Of a stretch of DNA of 64,000 bases, positions 12,488 to 24,859 are shown piece after piece; the stretch's first letter is position 1, and each line of letters starts with the position of its first letter. The notes below the pieces were generated by a model. It was given only the letters and a program-made list of their open reading frames with translations, searched no databases and was not told the origin of the DNA. The stretch covers positions 36,553,001-36,617,000 of the forward strand of contig NC_073353.2 in NCBI RefSeq assembly GCF_027580225.2, read 5' to 3'. This DNA comes from Misgurnus anguillicaudatus. Its lineage: Eukaryota; Chordata; Actinopteri; Cypriniformes; Cobitidae. The position numbers were made by a program, and so were the translations under genes.

Positions 12488-12489
12488 AA

Positions 12490-13610
12490 AGAGAGCGAAA
12501 AATAAACATGGATTTTCTTTAAAACTTTGCTTATACAACAAAGCTGGTGGTGGCCAAATACTTTTACACACTACAGTACATCTCAAAATCTATCTGTTAT
12601 AGACAAAACCACAACTTTTTAGCCATTTCAATCAAAAGTCATTATTTAAACAAACCAGCCACAATAAAGCAATCTATGATCTGTGTGACGTAAACATTTG
12701 ATTTAAACGAAAATTTAATTTTTATTGTTGACACCCTACACAATAGAGGTTTCATTGCTTTTATTGTAAAAAATAAACATTAAGAAAAAAATCAACCCTT
12801 AAAAGGGATTTCAAAACAAGCATGAATATAAAACGTCATCAAAAAGCTGAAAAAATACTGAAATAAAATTGTTTTTTTTTTTAAACAAAAACCTCACTGG
12901 GTTATATAAATTTACCCTCATTTGCTTGAGAAAAGAAAAACTCCTCACTTGTTGTAGATCCATGGCTTGGCTTTTCTCAGATTAAAGGGCCCAGAGAGAC
13001 CTGTGGCTGGATCTCATCTAATAAAATCTGGGTGTTAAATAAACGGCAAAGGGTCGAACTATTGCCTGGCTTCAGTCACAGCCCAGCGTGTCTGTGTGTT
13101 TGTGTTTCAAGCAGTCGCGTTGCCTTCATGACGATTTACTGACGCAAGATCTCCAACGTTCAGACGGCCAACAATTAATCACGGCAGGAGAGAGGCTTGT
13201 TCAGGCCTGCGAGATCAAGAGACACTGAACTCCAGCCAAGAGAAGAACCTACCTGTGATATCAACAAAATGTTTGAGCAACAGAGAAAAAACTACCACCC
13301 AAAATCACAAAAAGAGAAAATGTTTTGCCTCTTGTAGGTAAAAATTGAGATATTTGACAACGTATATGTCCTTACGTAGACATATGACACATTCTTGCCC
13401 TGAGATAAAGAGCCGTAAGAAACTGGATCTACAAAAAAGTGGTCATGATGAAGAACAATCTAACACTTTTTTTTAACAAAAAGAAGTTCCTACAGATTTT
13501 AAACACCATCAAAAGAAGCATATTGAAAAAAATACTCATTTACACAGAAAAATCCTTAGTCACAATTTAGTTTAAACACCAAAAGCAGAACTGCTTGTTG
13601 GCTACCCTCA
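12490..13610. other. Unique DNA, possible conserved block at 12,955-13,255
   Basis: No gene is evident. The block 12,955-13,255 has balanced base composition and no repeat signature. On the minus strand it offers an isolated AG/GTAGGT donor-like site near 13,252. That is insufficient to call an exon. Confidence 0.35.
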
Positions 13611-13611
13611 A

Positions 13612-13700
13612 CTACATTTAATTTATGCATTTGCCAGATGCTTTTTTTCCAAAGTGCATTCAATCCATTAATTTTATTTTATCAGTACATTTAACCCGCC
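13612..13700 (-). repeat. SINE tail fragment
   Basis: It carries ATGCATTTGCCAGATGCTTT and CCAAAGTGCATTCAATCC, the tail of the tRNA-derived SINE seen at 2216. The tRNA-like head is absent. Confidence 0.6.
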
Positions 13701-13740
13701 GCTAAGTGCCTTAAATACATTTTCCTCCCAATAACCTAAA

Positions 13741-14124
13741 GGGGACATTTCACAAGACTTTTTAAAGATGTCAGATAAATCTTTGGTGTACCTAGAGCAT
13801 GTACATGAAGTTATAGCTCAAAATATCATATAGATCATTTATTATAGCATGTTAAAATTGCCACTTTGTAGTTGTAAGTATTTTGGGTGTGTCCTTTTAA
13901 ATGCAAATGAGCTGATCTTTGCATATTAAGGTGCGGTATTATCCCCTTCTGACATCACAAGGGGAGCTAAATTTCAACAGCCTATTTTTTCACATGCTTG
14001 CAGAGAATGGTTTACCAAAACTAAGTTACTGGGTTGATCTTTTTCACATTTTCTAGGTTGATAGAAGCACTGGGGACCCAATTATAGCACTTAAACATGG
14101 ATAAAAGTCTGCTTTAAAGTCCTT
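13741..14124 (+). mobile_element. GGGGACATTTCAC-type MITE, nearly complete
   Basis: It starts GGGGACATTTCACAAGAC and runs through AAATAAATCTTTGGTGT, TGACATCACA and ACCCAATTATAGCACTTAAA. Five copies of this family lie in the window: here, 21,555, 33,987, 36,311 (minus) and 46,385 (minus). Confidence 0.75.
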
Positions 14125-14472
14125 GTAAAGTGATTTCAGAGAATTGTTTCTGAAAACATAAATGTTAGAAATGTATTGCTGAAACATGTTACGAAGACTT
14201 TGAACTATGTAGTACTGAATTGTGAAGCAACACCGTTACACAATTTTTCACCATTTCTGTGTTCAGGATTATTTAGGCGGGGCTAAAACTGTGTCTCAAT
14301 GACGCACTGGAGCCACCGAGCATAGCTCCGCCCCTAACACACACACACACACAAGCATCCATTCATGTTGTAGCGGTATTTGATAGTAGAGAGCCGGCAG
14401 CTTTCACGAGTGGTTTCAGCAGCAACTTATTTATTTACTTGCCATTTTTATCATTCAAATCTGGCTGGGTGG

Positions 14473-15462
14473 TTAACTCTTTCACTGCCATTGACAAGTT
14501 AACTCGGCAATTAAGAAAAAACGCTTCCCTGCCAATAAAGAGTTTTTCCGGCAATCCGTATTTCTGCTATTATCCACCAGGTGGCGCTCTTACCCAGCTT
14601 TCTCCTAAGGCAAACATTTAAAACTAGAAATGCATAACGATTAATCACGATTAACCTATAGCAGAATAAAAGTTTTTGTTTACATTATATATATGTTTGT
14701 GAACTGTGTATAATAATTATGTATATACAAATATGCACACATTTTTTATATATATATTAAGTTTTATATTTATATATATATAATATAAATTATACATAAA
14801 TATACAAATGTATATACACATATAAACATTACTTAAATATATGCATGCGTGAACATTCATTTCATCTATACAAAGTTATTATAGTTCACACTGTTATGAT
14901 GTAAAAAAACACTTTTATTCTGCACTTTTATCGCGATGAATCCTTATGCATCCCTAGTTCAAATTCATTGTATGTTTTGATCATCACTTTGAATCTGATC
15001 TCTAACAAAAGTCCGGTTTTAGGTGCTTCATCGACATTGATGACACCTTTATATAAAAAGTAAGAGGTATGGAAGCATTTTAGATTTCGCAAGCAAGACG
15101 ACAACGATAGTGTTGTGGCTTTTAATTTCTTTTTATTAATTACCCACTTGTAAACTGCTGTTCACTGTTCGTTTTTATTTATATAGTATTTGTATTAAAT
15201 CTATATTCATTGAGTTGAATCGAGAATCGAGTATAAAAACCGACCGAAGAACCGGAATCGAATCGAGAATTGAATCGATTTGATAGCTTCTGAATCGAAA
15301 TTGAATCGATCTGGAACATCTGAATTGATACCCAGCCCTACATTGTATGTTTATATATTAAAAGAAAAACATTTTCTGGAATTAAACTTTTGTGAAAATA
15401 ATAAATAATGCTGGCGCTGGCTGGCAACTTTAAAAAAAAAAACCTGGCGGGGAAAGAGTTAA
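14473..15462 (+). mobile_element. TTAA-flanked CTCTTTCC MITE split by later sequence
   Basis: The ends TTAACTCTTTCACTGCC and GGCGGGGAAAGAGTTAA define the outer element. Its middle is displaced by the block at 14,625-14,956 and by a GATTCGAT-rich fragment around 15,015-15,338 that ends TGATACCCAGCCCTA, an hAT-type terminus. Confidence 0.75.
14625..14956. mobile_element. hAT-like MITE nested in the TTAA element
   Basis: The left end TAGAAATGCATAACGATTAA and the right end TTATGCATCCCTA are inverted repeats, followed inward by mirrored CAGAATAAAAGT. The centre is a TATATA-rich tract. I do not see a clean 8-bp duplication, so the superfamily is assigned by end similarity only. Confidence 0.6.
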
Positions 15463-15925
15463 CACATTTTTCTGGGATGTGACAAACTCAGAACACATAT
15501 TTAATATTTCTTTATGCAGACTTAAAATAGCTTTGAGTCTGTAAAACTGCCCGGCAAGAGTTGCACAAGGTTATTTAATAAACAGACGTACAGTCTGAGA
15601 GAGCAGACATGGATCTGGGTTTTATAGGAACTAAAAAATTCCCTGAAAAATGTTCCCCCGGAAAGCCAAGCAGACGATGATTACACATAATATAACTAAA
15701 ATATCAGGATTAAACTCTGGGAAACAGAATAGTTGTTCCAGCACAAATTGGTTTAATAGTTTGATGTTTTGCATGTTTTCTACAACGAGATTCCAGCAAA
15801 CGTAAACAAAGCCCAACAAGATGCCAGATCAAAAAATAAGAAAAACATTGGCTACAAATGAGTTCTTTTATTTTACATTATGGTAATGCACTCTTACTGA
15901 TCCAAATAAGTAGGAACTGGAACAT
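15463..15925. other. Unique non-coding DNA
   Basis: No gene or repeat recognised; the 62-codon minus frame at 15,631-15,819 is unsupported. Confidence 0.45.
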
Positions 15926-15927
15926 TT

Positions 15928-16075
15928 ATGAAATACATTTATATTTAACATTCATGCAGTTGTAAGATGCTTACATTGCATTATAAGCTATACATTTCAT
16001 CCGTATGCATGCTTTCTGGCATCAAACCTATGACCTATTGTGCTGTTAACACAATGCTTTAGCAAAATAACTACA
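15928..16075 (-). repeat. tRNA-derived SINE, diverged
   Basis: The plus strand shows a decayed tail (CATTCATGCAGTTGTAAGAT) then the mirror of a tRNA-like head (ATCAAACCTATGACC, GCTGTTAACACAATGCTTTA). Same family as 2216 but retaining more of the head. Confidence 0.6.
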
Positions 16076-16865
16076 TTTTAAACATCCAGAGCTGTCCTCC
16101 CATCATAAAAATACATCTTTTTACACAGTCTCATCTTGAAATCGAAGCAAAAGCATGAAAATATTTAATCAGCAAACACAAAAACGATTTTAAATAGTAT
16201 TACGTAATCTTTATAATATTTTATATATAAACAATGATATCAGGCATTCAGGCACAACCCTTTCAAAAGAGTCTAACACTCAACGGTGTCAGGAGGGTGC
16301 ATAGATTAAATTAAGAGAAAGCAGCTTTCCAGCTCCATTATTCAGCTAAAAGTGTACTGGTACACTAGTGTCTGCATCTGGATCAGGTTGCGTTCCCCAA
16401 CCACCTGCCCTGAGGCAAAGACACCATTAGGGCACGTTGTTTGGAGCAGTAAAGCCTGAGAATAACATTCCTGACGTCACCCTGGCGGGCCCGACTATGC
16501 AGGCCCTTAAACAAAATACATGTTAAAGACATAAACAATGCAATCCCAATGAATCTATTCACTATGCTACGGTCCTTGATCTCCGAAGGAGGCGTGAACT
16601 TGAATACAACCAGATGAAAGTAATGAGAGATGAAATGAAAGCACACATCATGCAGTTGCAACTTCAACTGCACAGAAAGCCAATGAAATACAACATCTGA
16701 AGTCTAGAGACGGGCATTGGTGCGGAGCGATATTCATCTCTATTGGCGAATCAGATGGGGTTTATTAAATGTGGCTCAAGGGATGAGAGGAGCCAGTAAT
16801 CACCATATTGTTAGGTTAGAAAAGCTGTGGCAAAACCCTTACACTGGGCGGTGGTCTAAAAAAAT
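16076..16865. other. Unique DNA including a GC-balanced block at 16,380-16,690
   Basis: No gene is supported. The 96-codon minus frame (16,383-16,673) lacks splice context and recognisable motifs. Confidence 0.4.
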
Positions 16866-17286
16866 TGTTAAAGAAATATTTCAATATTTTACTATGTTCT
16901 TACCTCAACTGAAATGAATTAATACATACCTATATTTTTCAATGCATGCACTTTTAATCTTTGTACAGCGCTTCTTGAATGTGTTAGCATTTAGCCTAGC
17001 CCCATTCATTCCTATGGCTCCAAACAAGAGTTTTATTTTGTGCTACCATACTTACTCGTGTAACTACTCATGTAACAGTCTTTAAATAGAGAAAACATGT
17101 AAGTGTTTGGTGGCTACTATATTCATCCCTGTTTGGATCCTAAGGAATTAATGGGAATAGGCTAAATGCTAACACATTCACGATGCCCTGTGCAAAGATT
17201 AAGTGCACGTATTGAATAAAGATAGGTATGTATTAATTAATCTAAGTTAAGGTAAGAACATAGTAAAATGTGTTGTTTTCCTTTAA
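16866..17286. mobile_element. Palindromic MITE with GTGTTAGCATTTAGCCTAGC arms
   Basis: The left arm carries AATGTGTTAGCATTTAGCC and CCCCATTCATTCCTATGG. The right arm repeats them inverted (GGCTAAATGCTAACACATTC) and ends TTTTCCTTTAA. Related copies: 62,348-63,288 (interrupted) and, more distantly, 21,640-22,370. Confidence 0.7.
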
Positions 17287-18402
17287 GGACTGAAAGTACT
17301 GTATGTAGTCCTGTCACAGATTCTGTGAAACATTCAGCATTGTGGTGCTTTTAAAATATTGCTCTGATTTGTAGGTAACACTACTACATCAAACAAACCA
17401 AAGAGATGAAATCTAAGATGAATGTTAAATATTCAAAACTCTAAATGGCTGCTGGCCAAAACACTGCGGCACCACCCAGCATGAGGCAATATTTCCGAAA
17501 ACCTCATTAAAAAATAGACAAGGCCTATGTTTACGAACACATAAAAACAATGTCTACCAAATCCAGTGCATACATCACTCATGTGATGTAAGCCAACATA
17601 AACAAGTCCAAAAAGATTATTTTATATTTCCTGAAAATGTGCGTGCCGCTTCCATGCAAAACATGCATGCACGAAGTTATGTTATGTGTGCAGTTTGTGC
17701 ATTATTGCATAGAAAATGGCTTAAATTGTGCATGATTTGTACTGTTTAAAGATGATATGTAAACCACATCAGTCTTGCTATTCAATATACGTCAGTAAAT
17801 GCCTAAAGTGTTCATTGATTTATTACTATATGTACAGATGTAATTTGATGAACTTGGTATAATTTCTGTAGAAGCTGCTTTGACAATTGGTATTGCATAA
17901 AACAGCATACAAAAAAAGTCGACTTGACTGGACAACAGATCCTGAAGGACTGTAATGTTGAGAAAAATGGGTAGAGAGATGAGGAAATGCCCTCCTCTGA
18001 TGAGAAACACCAGATTAGATTGATGCTGGTGATCCGGGCTGAAATTGCTCTGACGGACTCAAAGCGGATTAAGGGCGGGATGTGCGAGAGGTGACATCAG
18101 GCATCCAAATCACCAATCCGGCTCTTAAAGCAAAAACCATTACATCAGTCCTGGACTGACAAAACAGCCCCTAAAAGATGAGTTTATTCTTTAATAAAAG
18201 TACAGAGGGAGATTACAGACTATGCTTATGCACAGCAAACACGTCCGATACAAAAAACACGACAAAAATTCCCAAATATTCTCTGTATGTAATAGAAAAT
18301 ACTTACATTTACGTAAATGTAAATTAAAATGTAGTGAGGATTTTTGCACAAGCAAGCAACACTAACATTTCCTCAGAAATGGTAAATCAGTTTCTTAAAT
18401 CA
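17287..18402. other. Unique non-coding DNA
   Basis: No gene recognised. The stretch 17,960-18,180 is less AT-rich than its surroundings and repeat-free. Confidence 0.4.
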
Positions 18403-19990
18403 TTAAAGGGATAGTTTGTCAAAAAATAAAAATTCTGTCACAATTAACTCACCTTTATGTTGTTACAAATTTGTATTATTATTATTTTTTCGTTCTGATG
18501 AATACAAAGGAAGATGATTTGAGGAATGTTTGCAACCAAACCAATCAGAACCCCCACTGACATATTAGGAAAAAAAATACTATGGAAGTTATTGGGGCTT
18601 ATGATCAGTTTGGTTACAAACATTCCTTAAAATATCTTTCTTTGTGTATATCAGAACAAATAAATTATTCCTTTTATTTACACTGGTAAAAATCCAGTAA
18701 TATACCAGAGTATTTACTATAGTAAACAGTAGTAAAATTCATAGTAGGAAAAAAGAATACCATGGAAGTTAATGGGGCTTCTGGTTGGTTTGGTTACAAA
18801 CATTCATCAAAATATCTTCCTTTGTATTCATCAGGACAAAGAAACAAATCCTTTTATCTACACTGGTAAAAAATACAGTAGTATTCTGGAGTATTTACTA
18901 TAGTAAACAAAGGTAACATATATAGTGGAAAAAAATATTATGGAAGTCAAATGGGGCTTCTGATCGGTTTGATACAAACTTTCCTCAAAATATCTTCCTT
19001 TGTGTTCATCAGAAAAATAAATTATTCATTTTATCACACTGGTAAAAATACAGTAATATACTAGAGTATTTACTATAGTAAACAGTGGTAAAATGTATAG
19101 TACGATATAAGAATACTATGGAAGTCAATGGGGCTTTTGGTCAGTTTGGTTACAAATTTTCTCAAAATATCTTCCTTTTTATTCATCAGAACCAAGAAAT
19201 GTATCTTTTTATCTACACTGGTAAAAATACAATAATATACTAGAGTATTTACTATAGTAAACATAGGTAAAATTCATAGAAGAGAGAAAGAATAGAAGTC
19301 AGTGGGGCTTATGATCGGTTTGCTTACAAACATTCCTAAAAATAGCTTCCTTTGTGTTCATCAGAAAAAAACATGATTCCTTTTATCACACTGGTAAAAA
19401 TACAGTAGTAAACTAAAATATTTACTATAGTAAACGGAAGTAAAATTCATAGAAGAAATAAAGAATGGAAGTCAATGGGACTTCTGATCAGTTTGGTTAC
19501 AAACATTCCTTAAAATATCTTCCTTGGTATTCATCAAAACAAAGAAATTTATATTTTTAAATATACTGGGAAAAATACATTAGTACTGGAGTATTTACTA
19601 TAGTAAACAGAGGTAAAATGTATAGTTGGAAAAAATAATACTATGGAAGTCAATGGGGCTTCTGATCAGTTTGGTTACAAACATTCCTCAAAATATCTTC
19701 CTTTTTATTCATCAGGACAAAGAAATTAATCCTTTAATCCTCACTGGAAAAACTACAGTAGTATAGTACAGTACTTACTATAGTAAACAAAAGTGAAATT
19801 CATAGAATAAAAAAGGAATACTATGGAAGTGAATGGGGCTGATCTGATCAGTTTGGTTACAAATATCTTCCTTTGTATTTAACAGACCAAAGAATTGTAT
19901 CTTTATCTACACTTGTAAAACATACAGTAGTATACTAGAGTATTTACTATAGTAAACAGAAGTAAAATGACTATTTATTAATACTATTTG
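18403..19990 (+). repeat. Tandem array of eight ~175-bp MITE-derived units
   Basis: A TTAAAGGG-family left arm opens the block. A unit then repeats: CACTGGTAAAAATACAGTAG, TTTACTATAGTAAAC, CTATGGAAGTCAATGGGGCT, GGTTTGGTTACAAACATTCC, TCTTCCTTTGT, TTCATCAG. The landmark TTTACTATAGTAAAC (one copy with C for the first T) starts at 18,713, 18,894, 19,069, 19,248, 19,421, 19,594, 19,774 and 19,943, giving periods of 181, 175, 179, 173, 173, 180 and 169. The units differ by substitutions and small indels, so the array is not brand new. Confidence 0.9.
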
Positions 19991-20002
19991 TTTTTGAATC
20001 TT

Positions 20003-20330
20003 ACCATAGTAAATATTAAAGTATTCTACAGTATTAACAACCGATTATTAATTCACTTAACGCTTTATTTGTTAACATAAATGCATTAGTTATAATATGT
20101 AGCTACACAACATGCGAGCTGGTTGGAAAGCTTGCATCTAAATTAAGTGCACATTTACAGATTCTGGTGCAAGGCGGGTCATAGCAGACCCTACCGATAT
20201 AGTCGGTGGTCTCATCCCGTATCCCACTGGGACAAAAACAAATATGCTACCAAAACTCCACCTAGTCCTAAAATTTACTATAGTAAATACTAAAGTAAAC
20301 TACAGTATTTTATGTGGCTCGTTATCCTAG
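20003..20330. repeat. Decayed repeat remnants
   Basis: It contains array-like TTTACTATAGTAAA words and a GGTCTCATCCCGTATCCCAC segment. That segment is shared with 35,570-35,680 and 40,160-40,265, which end TATACCACCCAGCC, an hAT-type end (TAGGGCTGGGT reversed). Confidence 0.45.
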
Positions 20331-21150
20331 TATAAGCTAAATGTGCAGTTTCTAAAGTAGCAATTAAATACAGATCAGATTAGCTACATCCAAAGCGACT
20401 GTAAAATCCAAATAAACGTACACCTGTGACCATAAACTCTACAATAATATGCTAAGTTGCTTTGTTGCATGGCAACCATAAACACTTAACAGTTAGGCTA
20501 ACAAACTATATTACGTATGGTGCCTTTTAGCGTACTGCTATGGGAAACATTATATAGCGAGTAATAAGCGAGTCAAGGCCGTGCGTTACAGTGATTTACG
20601 TGAAGGGTCTGCGTGCTAAAAACACCCACAGCCTCTTGAGGTGAGTTTGTGCAGCTAAAAGACGAAAGCATTTATTGTGCGGCTATTAAGTGCTCATCCG
20701 TCTTGTGAACAATTCAACCCAAAGAACCCGAAACTCTGTGACCTTTTCCTACGTGAACACGAAAGGGAAAATATAAGCAAAAAGAGATAAAGAGAGACAC
20801 GAAAATGGCAAAGCTCGCAACTTTTTCCAAGAATAATCAAACTTCACAAGCCGACAGTTGGACAGGGCAGCCTTGGCAGCGAACAGGGACAGATATTTGA
20901 GCAAGAATCAAGAAAGCTTTTCTGGCAATTCAATGCTCAAGGACCCTTGAGGTCCAAATCATGCTGCAAAAAAGAAACCTTATCATCCTCCTGCAAGAGC
21001 AACTGGTTTGTAATGACACATTTCTGGAGCACAGAAACTTTATTTACGGACAATCGGAATTGAAACCGGAGTAGAGATGAATCCAGCGTGGATTTATCTC
21101 GATCGGAGACGTGCAACCCAAGAGGAGAACTGAAAGGGAGCGTGGAGCTC
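20331..21150. other. Unique DNA next to the candidate exon
   Basis: No repeat signature is visible. If the minus-strand exon at 21,155-21,189 is real, this is the start of its downstream intron. Confidence 0.4.
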
Positions 21151-21154
21151 TTAC

Positions 21155-21189
21155 CTGGCCGACTGTGAGACGTCATTGCGTTGACAGCT
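21155..21189 (-). CDS. Candidate first coding exon of an unidentified gene
   Basis: On the minus strand a long pyrimidine-rich tract ends in TTTCTTCAG (acceptor). It is followed by 35 nt and a strong GTAAGAG donor beginning at 21,154. The exon contains ATG at 21,176-21,174 with G at -3. The reading frame MTSHSRP ends with one base of the next codon (phase 1). The 79-codon frame that continues past the donor is intronic read-through. A splice donor inside the CpG island at 44,968 would supply the 5' UTR exon, giving an intron of about 23.8 kb. Such a layout is common in vertebrate genes. I do not recognise the N-terminus. It could also be a chance splice pair; no later exon was found in the remaining 21 kb. 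Confidence 0.45.
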
Positions 21190-21554
21190 CTGAAGAAAGT
21201 AGAGAAGAGAAGTAGCCCAATAACAAAAGGAGTGAGGACGTGAGTTAAACCTCACACCTCCTCTTGGTCTCGCTGGCCGCTCACCATCCACTGCTGATTG
21301 GAAAGATTAGTCGAGAGACCAAGAAAGTAGACTCTCAGATGTTCACAGGCCCTGATGGCCGTAATCCAGCCTCACGTGTTGGTTTCTTCTCACCGGTCTT
21401 GAACTGTCAAAAGAGAAATAACATGAGTTATCACACAGTGGGCATTGTTCTGATATCTAGTAAGCTACCTTTGCAGTCTACAGGTTTTCTCGTATCCAAA
21501 GAAATGTACCTGACCCGAAATTACCCAGTTACTTTTTACCCGAACCCGACAAGG

Positions 21555-22680
21555 CTTTTTTTAAGATGTGAAATAAATCTTTGGTGTCCCTAGAGTACAA
21601 ATGTGAAGTTTTAGCTCAAAATACCATATAGATAATTTATTAAAGGAATAGTCTACTCATTTTCAATATTAAAATATGTTATTACCTTAACTAAAAATTG
21701 TTGATACATCCCTCTATCATCTGTGTGCGTGCACGTAAGCGCTGGAGCACGCTGCAACACTTCGATAGCATTTAGCTTAGCCCCATTCATTCAATGGTAC
21801 CATTTAGAGATAAAGTTAGAAGTGACCAAACACATCAACGTTTTTTCTATTTAAGACGAGTAGTTATACGAGCAAGTTTGGTGGTACAAAATAAAACGTA
21901 GCGCTTTTCTAAGCAGATTTAAAAGAGGAGCTATATTTTATGGCGTAATAGCACTTTTGGGAGTACTTTGACTCGCCTGAAAAGTCCGCTCCCCTTCTCC
22001 CTCTCATAATGGGAGAGGGAGGGTGTTACTGCGCCGAGTCGAAGTACTCCCAAAAGTGCCACCACGCCACAAAATATAGCTCCTCTTTTAAACCAGCTTA
22101 GAAAAGCGCTATGTTTTATTTTGTACCACCAAACTTGCTCGTATAACTACTCGTCTTAAATAGGAAAAACGTTGATGTGTTTGGTCACTTCTAACTTTAT
22201 CTCTAAATGGTACCATTGAATGAATGGGGCTAAGCTAAATGCTATCGTAGCGTCGCAGCGCGCTCCAGCGCTTACGTGCACGCACACAGATGATAGAGGG
22301 ATGTATCAACAATTCTTAGTTAAGGTAATAACATATTTTAATATTGAAAATGAGTAGACTATTCCTTTAAAACATGTTAAAATTGCCACTTTGTAGGTGT
22401 GAGCAAAAATTTGACCCTTTGAACTAAAATCTCTGCACTAAATGGGAGTGACGTGATTGGATAGTGCAGATTAAGGTACGGTATTATCCCCTTCTGACAT
22501 CACAGGGGGAGCCAAATTTCAATGACCTATTTTTTCACATGCTTGCAGAGAATGGTCTACCAAAATTAAGTTACTGGGTTGTTCTTTTTCACATTTTCTA
22601 GGTTGATAAACGCAATGGGGACCCAATTATAGCACTTAAACATGGAAAAAGTCAGATTTTTCATGATATGTCCCCTTTAA
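21555..22680 (+). mobile_element. GGGGACATTTCAC-type MITE split by a palindrome
   Basis: It reads TAAGATGTGAAATAAATC through ATACCATATAGATAATTTAT, is broken by the 731-bp palindrome, and resumes at AACATGTTAAAATTGCC, ending GATATGTCCCCTTTAA. Its first bases are missing. Confidence 0.75.
21640..22370. mobile_element. 731-bp near-perfect palindromic element
   Basis: The ends are TTAAAGGAATAGTCTACTC and GAGTAGACTATTCCTTTAA. Two arms of about 335 bp mirror each other almost base for base, including CAACGTTTTTTCTATTTAAG and GGGAGTACTTTGACTCG. The loop of about 60 bp has its own small hairpin, CCCTCTC/GAGAGGG. It interrupts an older MITE. Confidence 0.85.
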
Positions 22681-23110
22681 AGAAAGAACCGACCTGAGGC
22701 AAACCTGAGAAAATTAGACCCGAGTCTGACCCGAACCGGTGGCTATTTCTTTTAAACCGACTTGTGTTCGGTCTGCAGGCCGGTTACCGGTTTCAAGGTA
22801 TACCAAGGTTTTAAACAGTCAAGATTTCAAAATGTTGTGTGATACCGTCTCCAAGGTATGAGCTGTGTTAAATTCATTAAATCATTAAGTGTGATTAATT
22901 TGATGTTTACATTTAATATACATTACGAAAATATTATATATTTTTTGAAAGCATATTATAATTAAAGGCTTTATTGTACCTGACATTAGAAAATAATACA
23001 TTTTAGTGTTGCAATGGCAATATCGCAACACCGTGAAACCGTGGTATTTTTGCTAAAAGTTATCATACCCGCAGAATCTTATACCGGTCCATGCCTAGTC
23101 GGACCTGGGT

Positions 23111-23824
23111 TTTTTGGATCTAAGTTGACCCATGAAGACCTCTACTACATACACACTTCCGGTCAAAGTTTTGAAACACTTTGCCAAAAAAATGCAAAAC
23201 CACACTCTTGAAGCTTCTTGAAAATTCACATTAGGATGATTTGAAAGAATATTGAAAGAGTTCACATTTAATCTGAGCTCTTATTTGCTGCTTCTCTTTC
23301 AATATTCAGCCTAAAAGGTTGGATTTTAAGTGCAAATCTTGATGTCCAATTCTGATTTGTTGCCTGTATCAGATTTTTTGGCGACTTGCTTACGTCATCT
23401 TTTAAAAGCAACTCAGCATTTACACTAAACACTTGGAAAAACAATTCAAGGTAGACATACTGACCCGAAACAGCTTAAAGCACAGAGGAAGTAAAATGTT
23501 GCGATATGCAATGGACACAGACAAAATGATTATACAAGATTATAGAGCTTTATTTCTGAAACAAGACATAAAACTTCAACATTTCTCCACTTATCGGAGC
23601 CGTCGTTCTCCATTGCGGTGCAAAAAAGAGTCATGTCCACCTGAGTTGGTGTAATTTGCCAACATCGCATTTTCAATGGCGCACGACACGTCTATAGATG
23701 GGAATATCTGATCTGCCCACTTACATTGCGGATGCGAATGTATGTATCCGATTCATATATGCGATTTATTTCCACATAAGTAGAGGCCTGAAACCGATTG
23801 GGGAATATCGGAATATATGCTCCT
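23111..23824. other. Probable older repeat host, no gene
   Basis: Sequence flanking the 23,825 element resumes at 24,747 with a matching tone (ATATCCGATCTGTGC on one side, TATCTGATCTGCCCAC on the other), suggesting a decayed host repeat. Chance frames at 23,014, 23,433 and 23,698 are ignored. Confidence 0.35.
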
Positions 23825-24746
23825 GGGTGATTCTCACAAAACCATTGAAACACCACGGCACTAATGATTTTAGCTTTAAAATGTGTAATATTGTAACATT
23901 AAAAAGCATCAGAATTAACACAATACTGTGTTCTACCTTGCACAATGTGTGATTTCAACATAAGAATTTATAATTGTAAATTTTATCTCATTTTCTGCTG
24001 AAATTCTCATTACCGCAATGTGTCCGGCTGTGTTTGAACATGCGTTATGTTGTAATTTAATCAAATGAACACAAAAATATTAAGAAAAAAAATAAATGGA
24101 TGTTTTGCTAGACTACTTTAGATGACAGAAAAAATATTTACTGAATATTCATGTATAATAATAATGAAGAAAAATTAGGAAAATGATGTGTCCATGCCTG
24201 ATGTTCTCATCCTCCGCAACACTTTTTGAGAACAGTTTAATAAGCACACATACAGAATTTTAATAAAGTTTGATTTTGAGTGACCAAGCACATGGACCAG
24301 TTACTTCAAGATGGCTACCAGCTAAGATCATTTTTTTTACAGTTAATTTGAAATATTGTCTTGTCAGAATGCTTACACGACATTTTGATTATCATTACCG
24401 CAACAGATGCTTATTAAATGTTAATTTAATTAATAGAAGCATAATACTTTGATTTTAAATGCATGTGCAGAATCTCCAAATTATGTTCTTTCAGGTTTGT
24501 CATGTCATTTTGAAAATATGTCAGTGTTGATGTTTTCTGACTGTTGCGGTAATGAGATTTTTTAGGACTAATTTTTTAAATTATGTTACAAAAAGTGTTA
24601 AATGATAAGTAAAAGGTTTTAAAGTAATGTTCCCATTTACTCCAGACTTTGTTTTTCAATGTCTGGTGGGAAAAAAAGTAAATTTAAGCAATTTTTACAT
24701 TTTCATGCTTGACATTTTTAAAACCAAGTTTTCGTGAGAATCACCC
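23825..24746. mobile_element. GGGTGATTCTCAC element, copy 1, 922 bp
   Basis: The ends GGGTGATTCTCACAAAACC and GTTTTCGTGAGAATCACCC form inverted repeats. Inside are paired TCATTACCGCAATGTGTCC and ATCATTACCGCAACAG words and AAGATGGCTACCAG. No transposase is present, and I could not define a target duplication. Confidence 0.7.
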
Positions 24747-24859
24747 GCCTATTACTGCTTACACATTTGTGGGTCATATCCGATCTGTGCTACATGAGGG
24801 AAAAAATCGGAATTGAGTCCCTTCAAACATGCAATGTAAATGTGGCCTCAGTCATCTAT

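Larger units (their letters stand above)
21510..23110. repeat. Composite repeat nest, outer layers
   Basis: Outer flanks carry ACCCGAACCCGAC (21,537-21,550) and AGACCCGAGTCTGACCCG (22,716 onward), which look like halves of one older element. A further CCGGTTACCGGTTTCAAGGT to TTATACCGGTCCATGCC unit occupies about 22,782-23,095. Boundaries are approximate. Confidence 0.4.

Noticed and set aside
13230..13265. Minus-strand AG/GTAGGT donor as an exon edge
   Set aside because: No acceptor with an open frame of sensible length could be paired with it.
18403..19990. Possible CRISPR-like array
   Set aside because: The units are ~175 bp, repeat along their whole length, are derived from a MITE, and the setting is a vertebrate genome.
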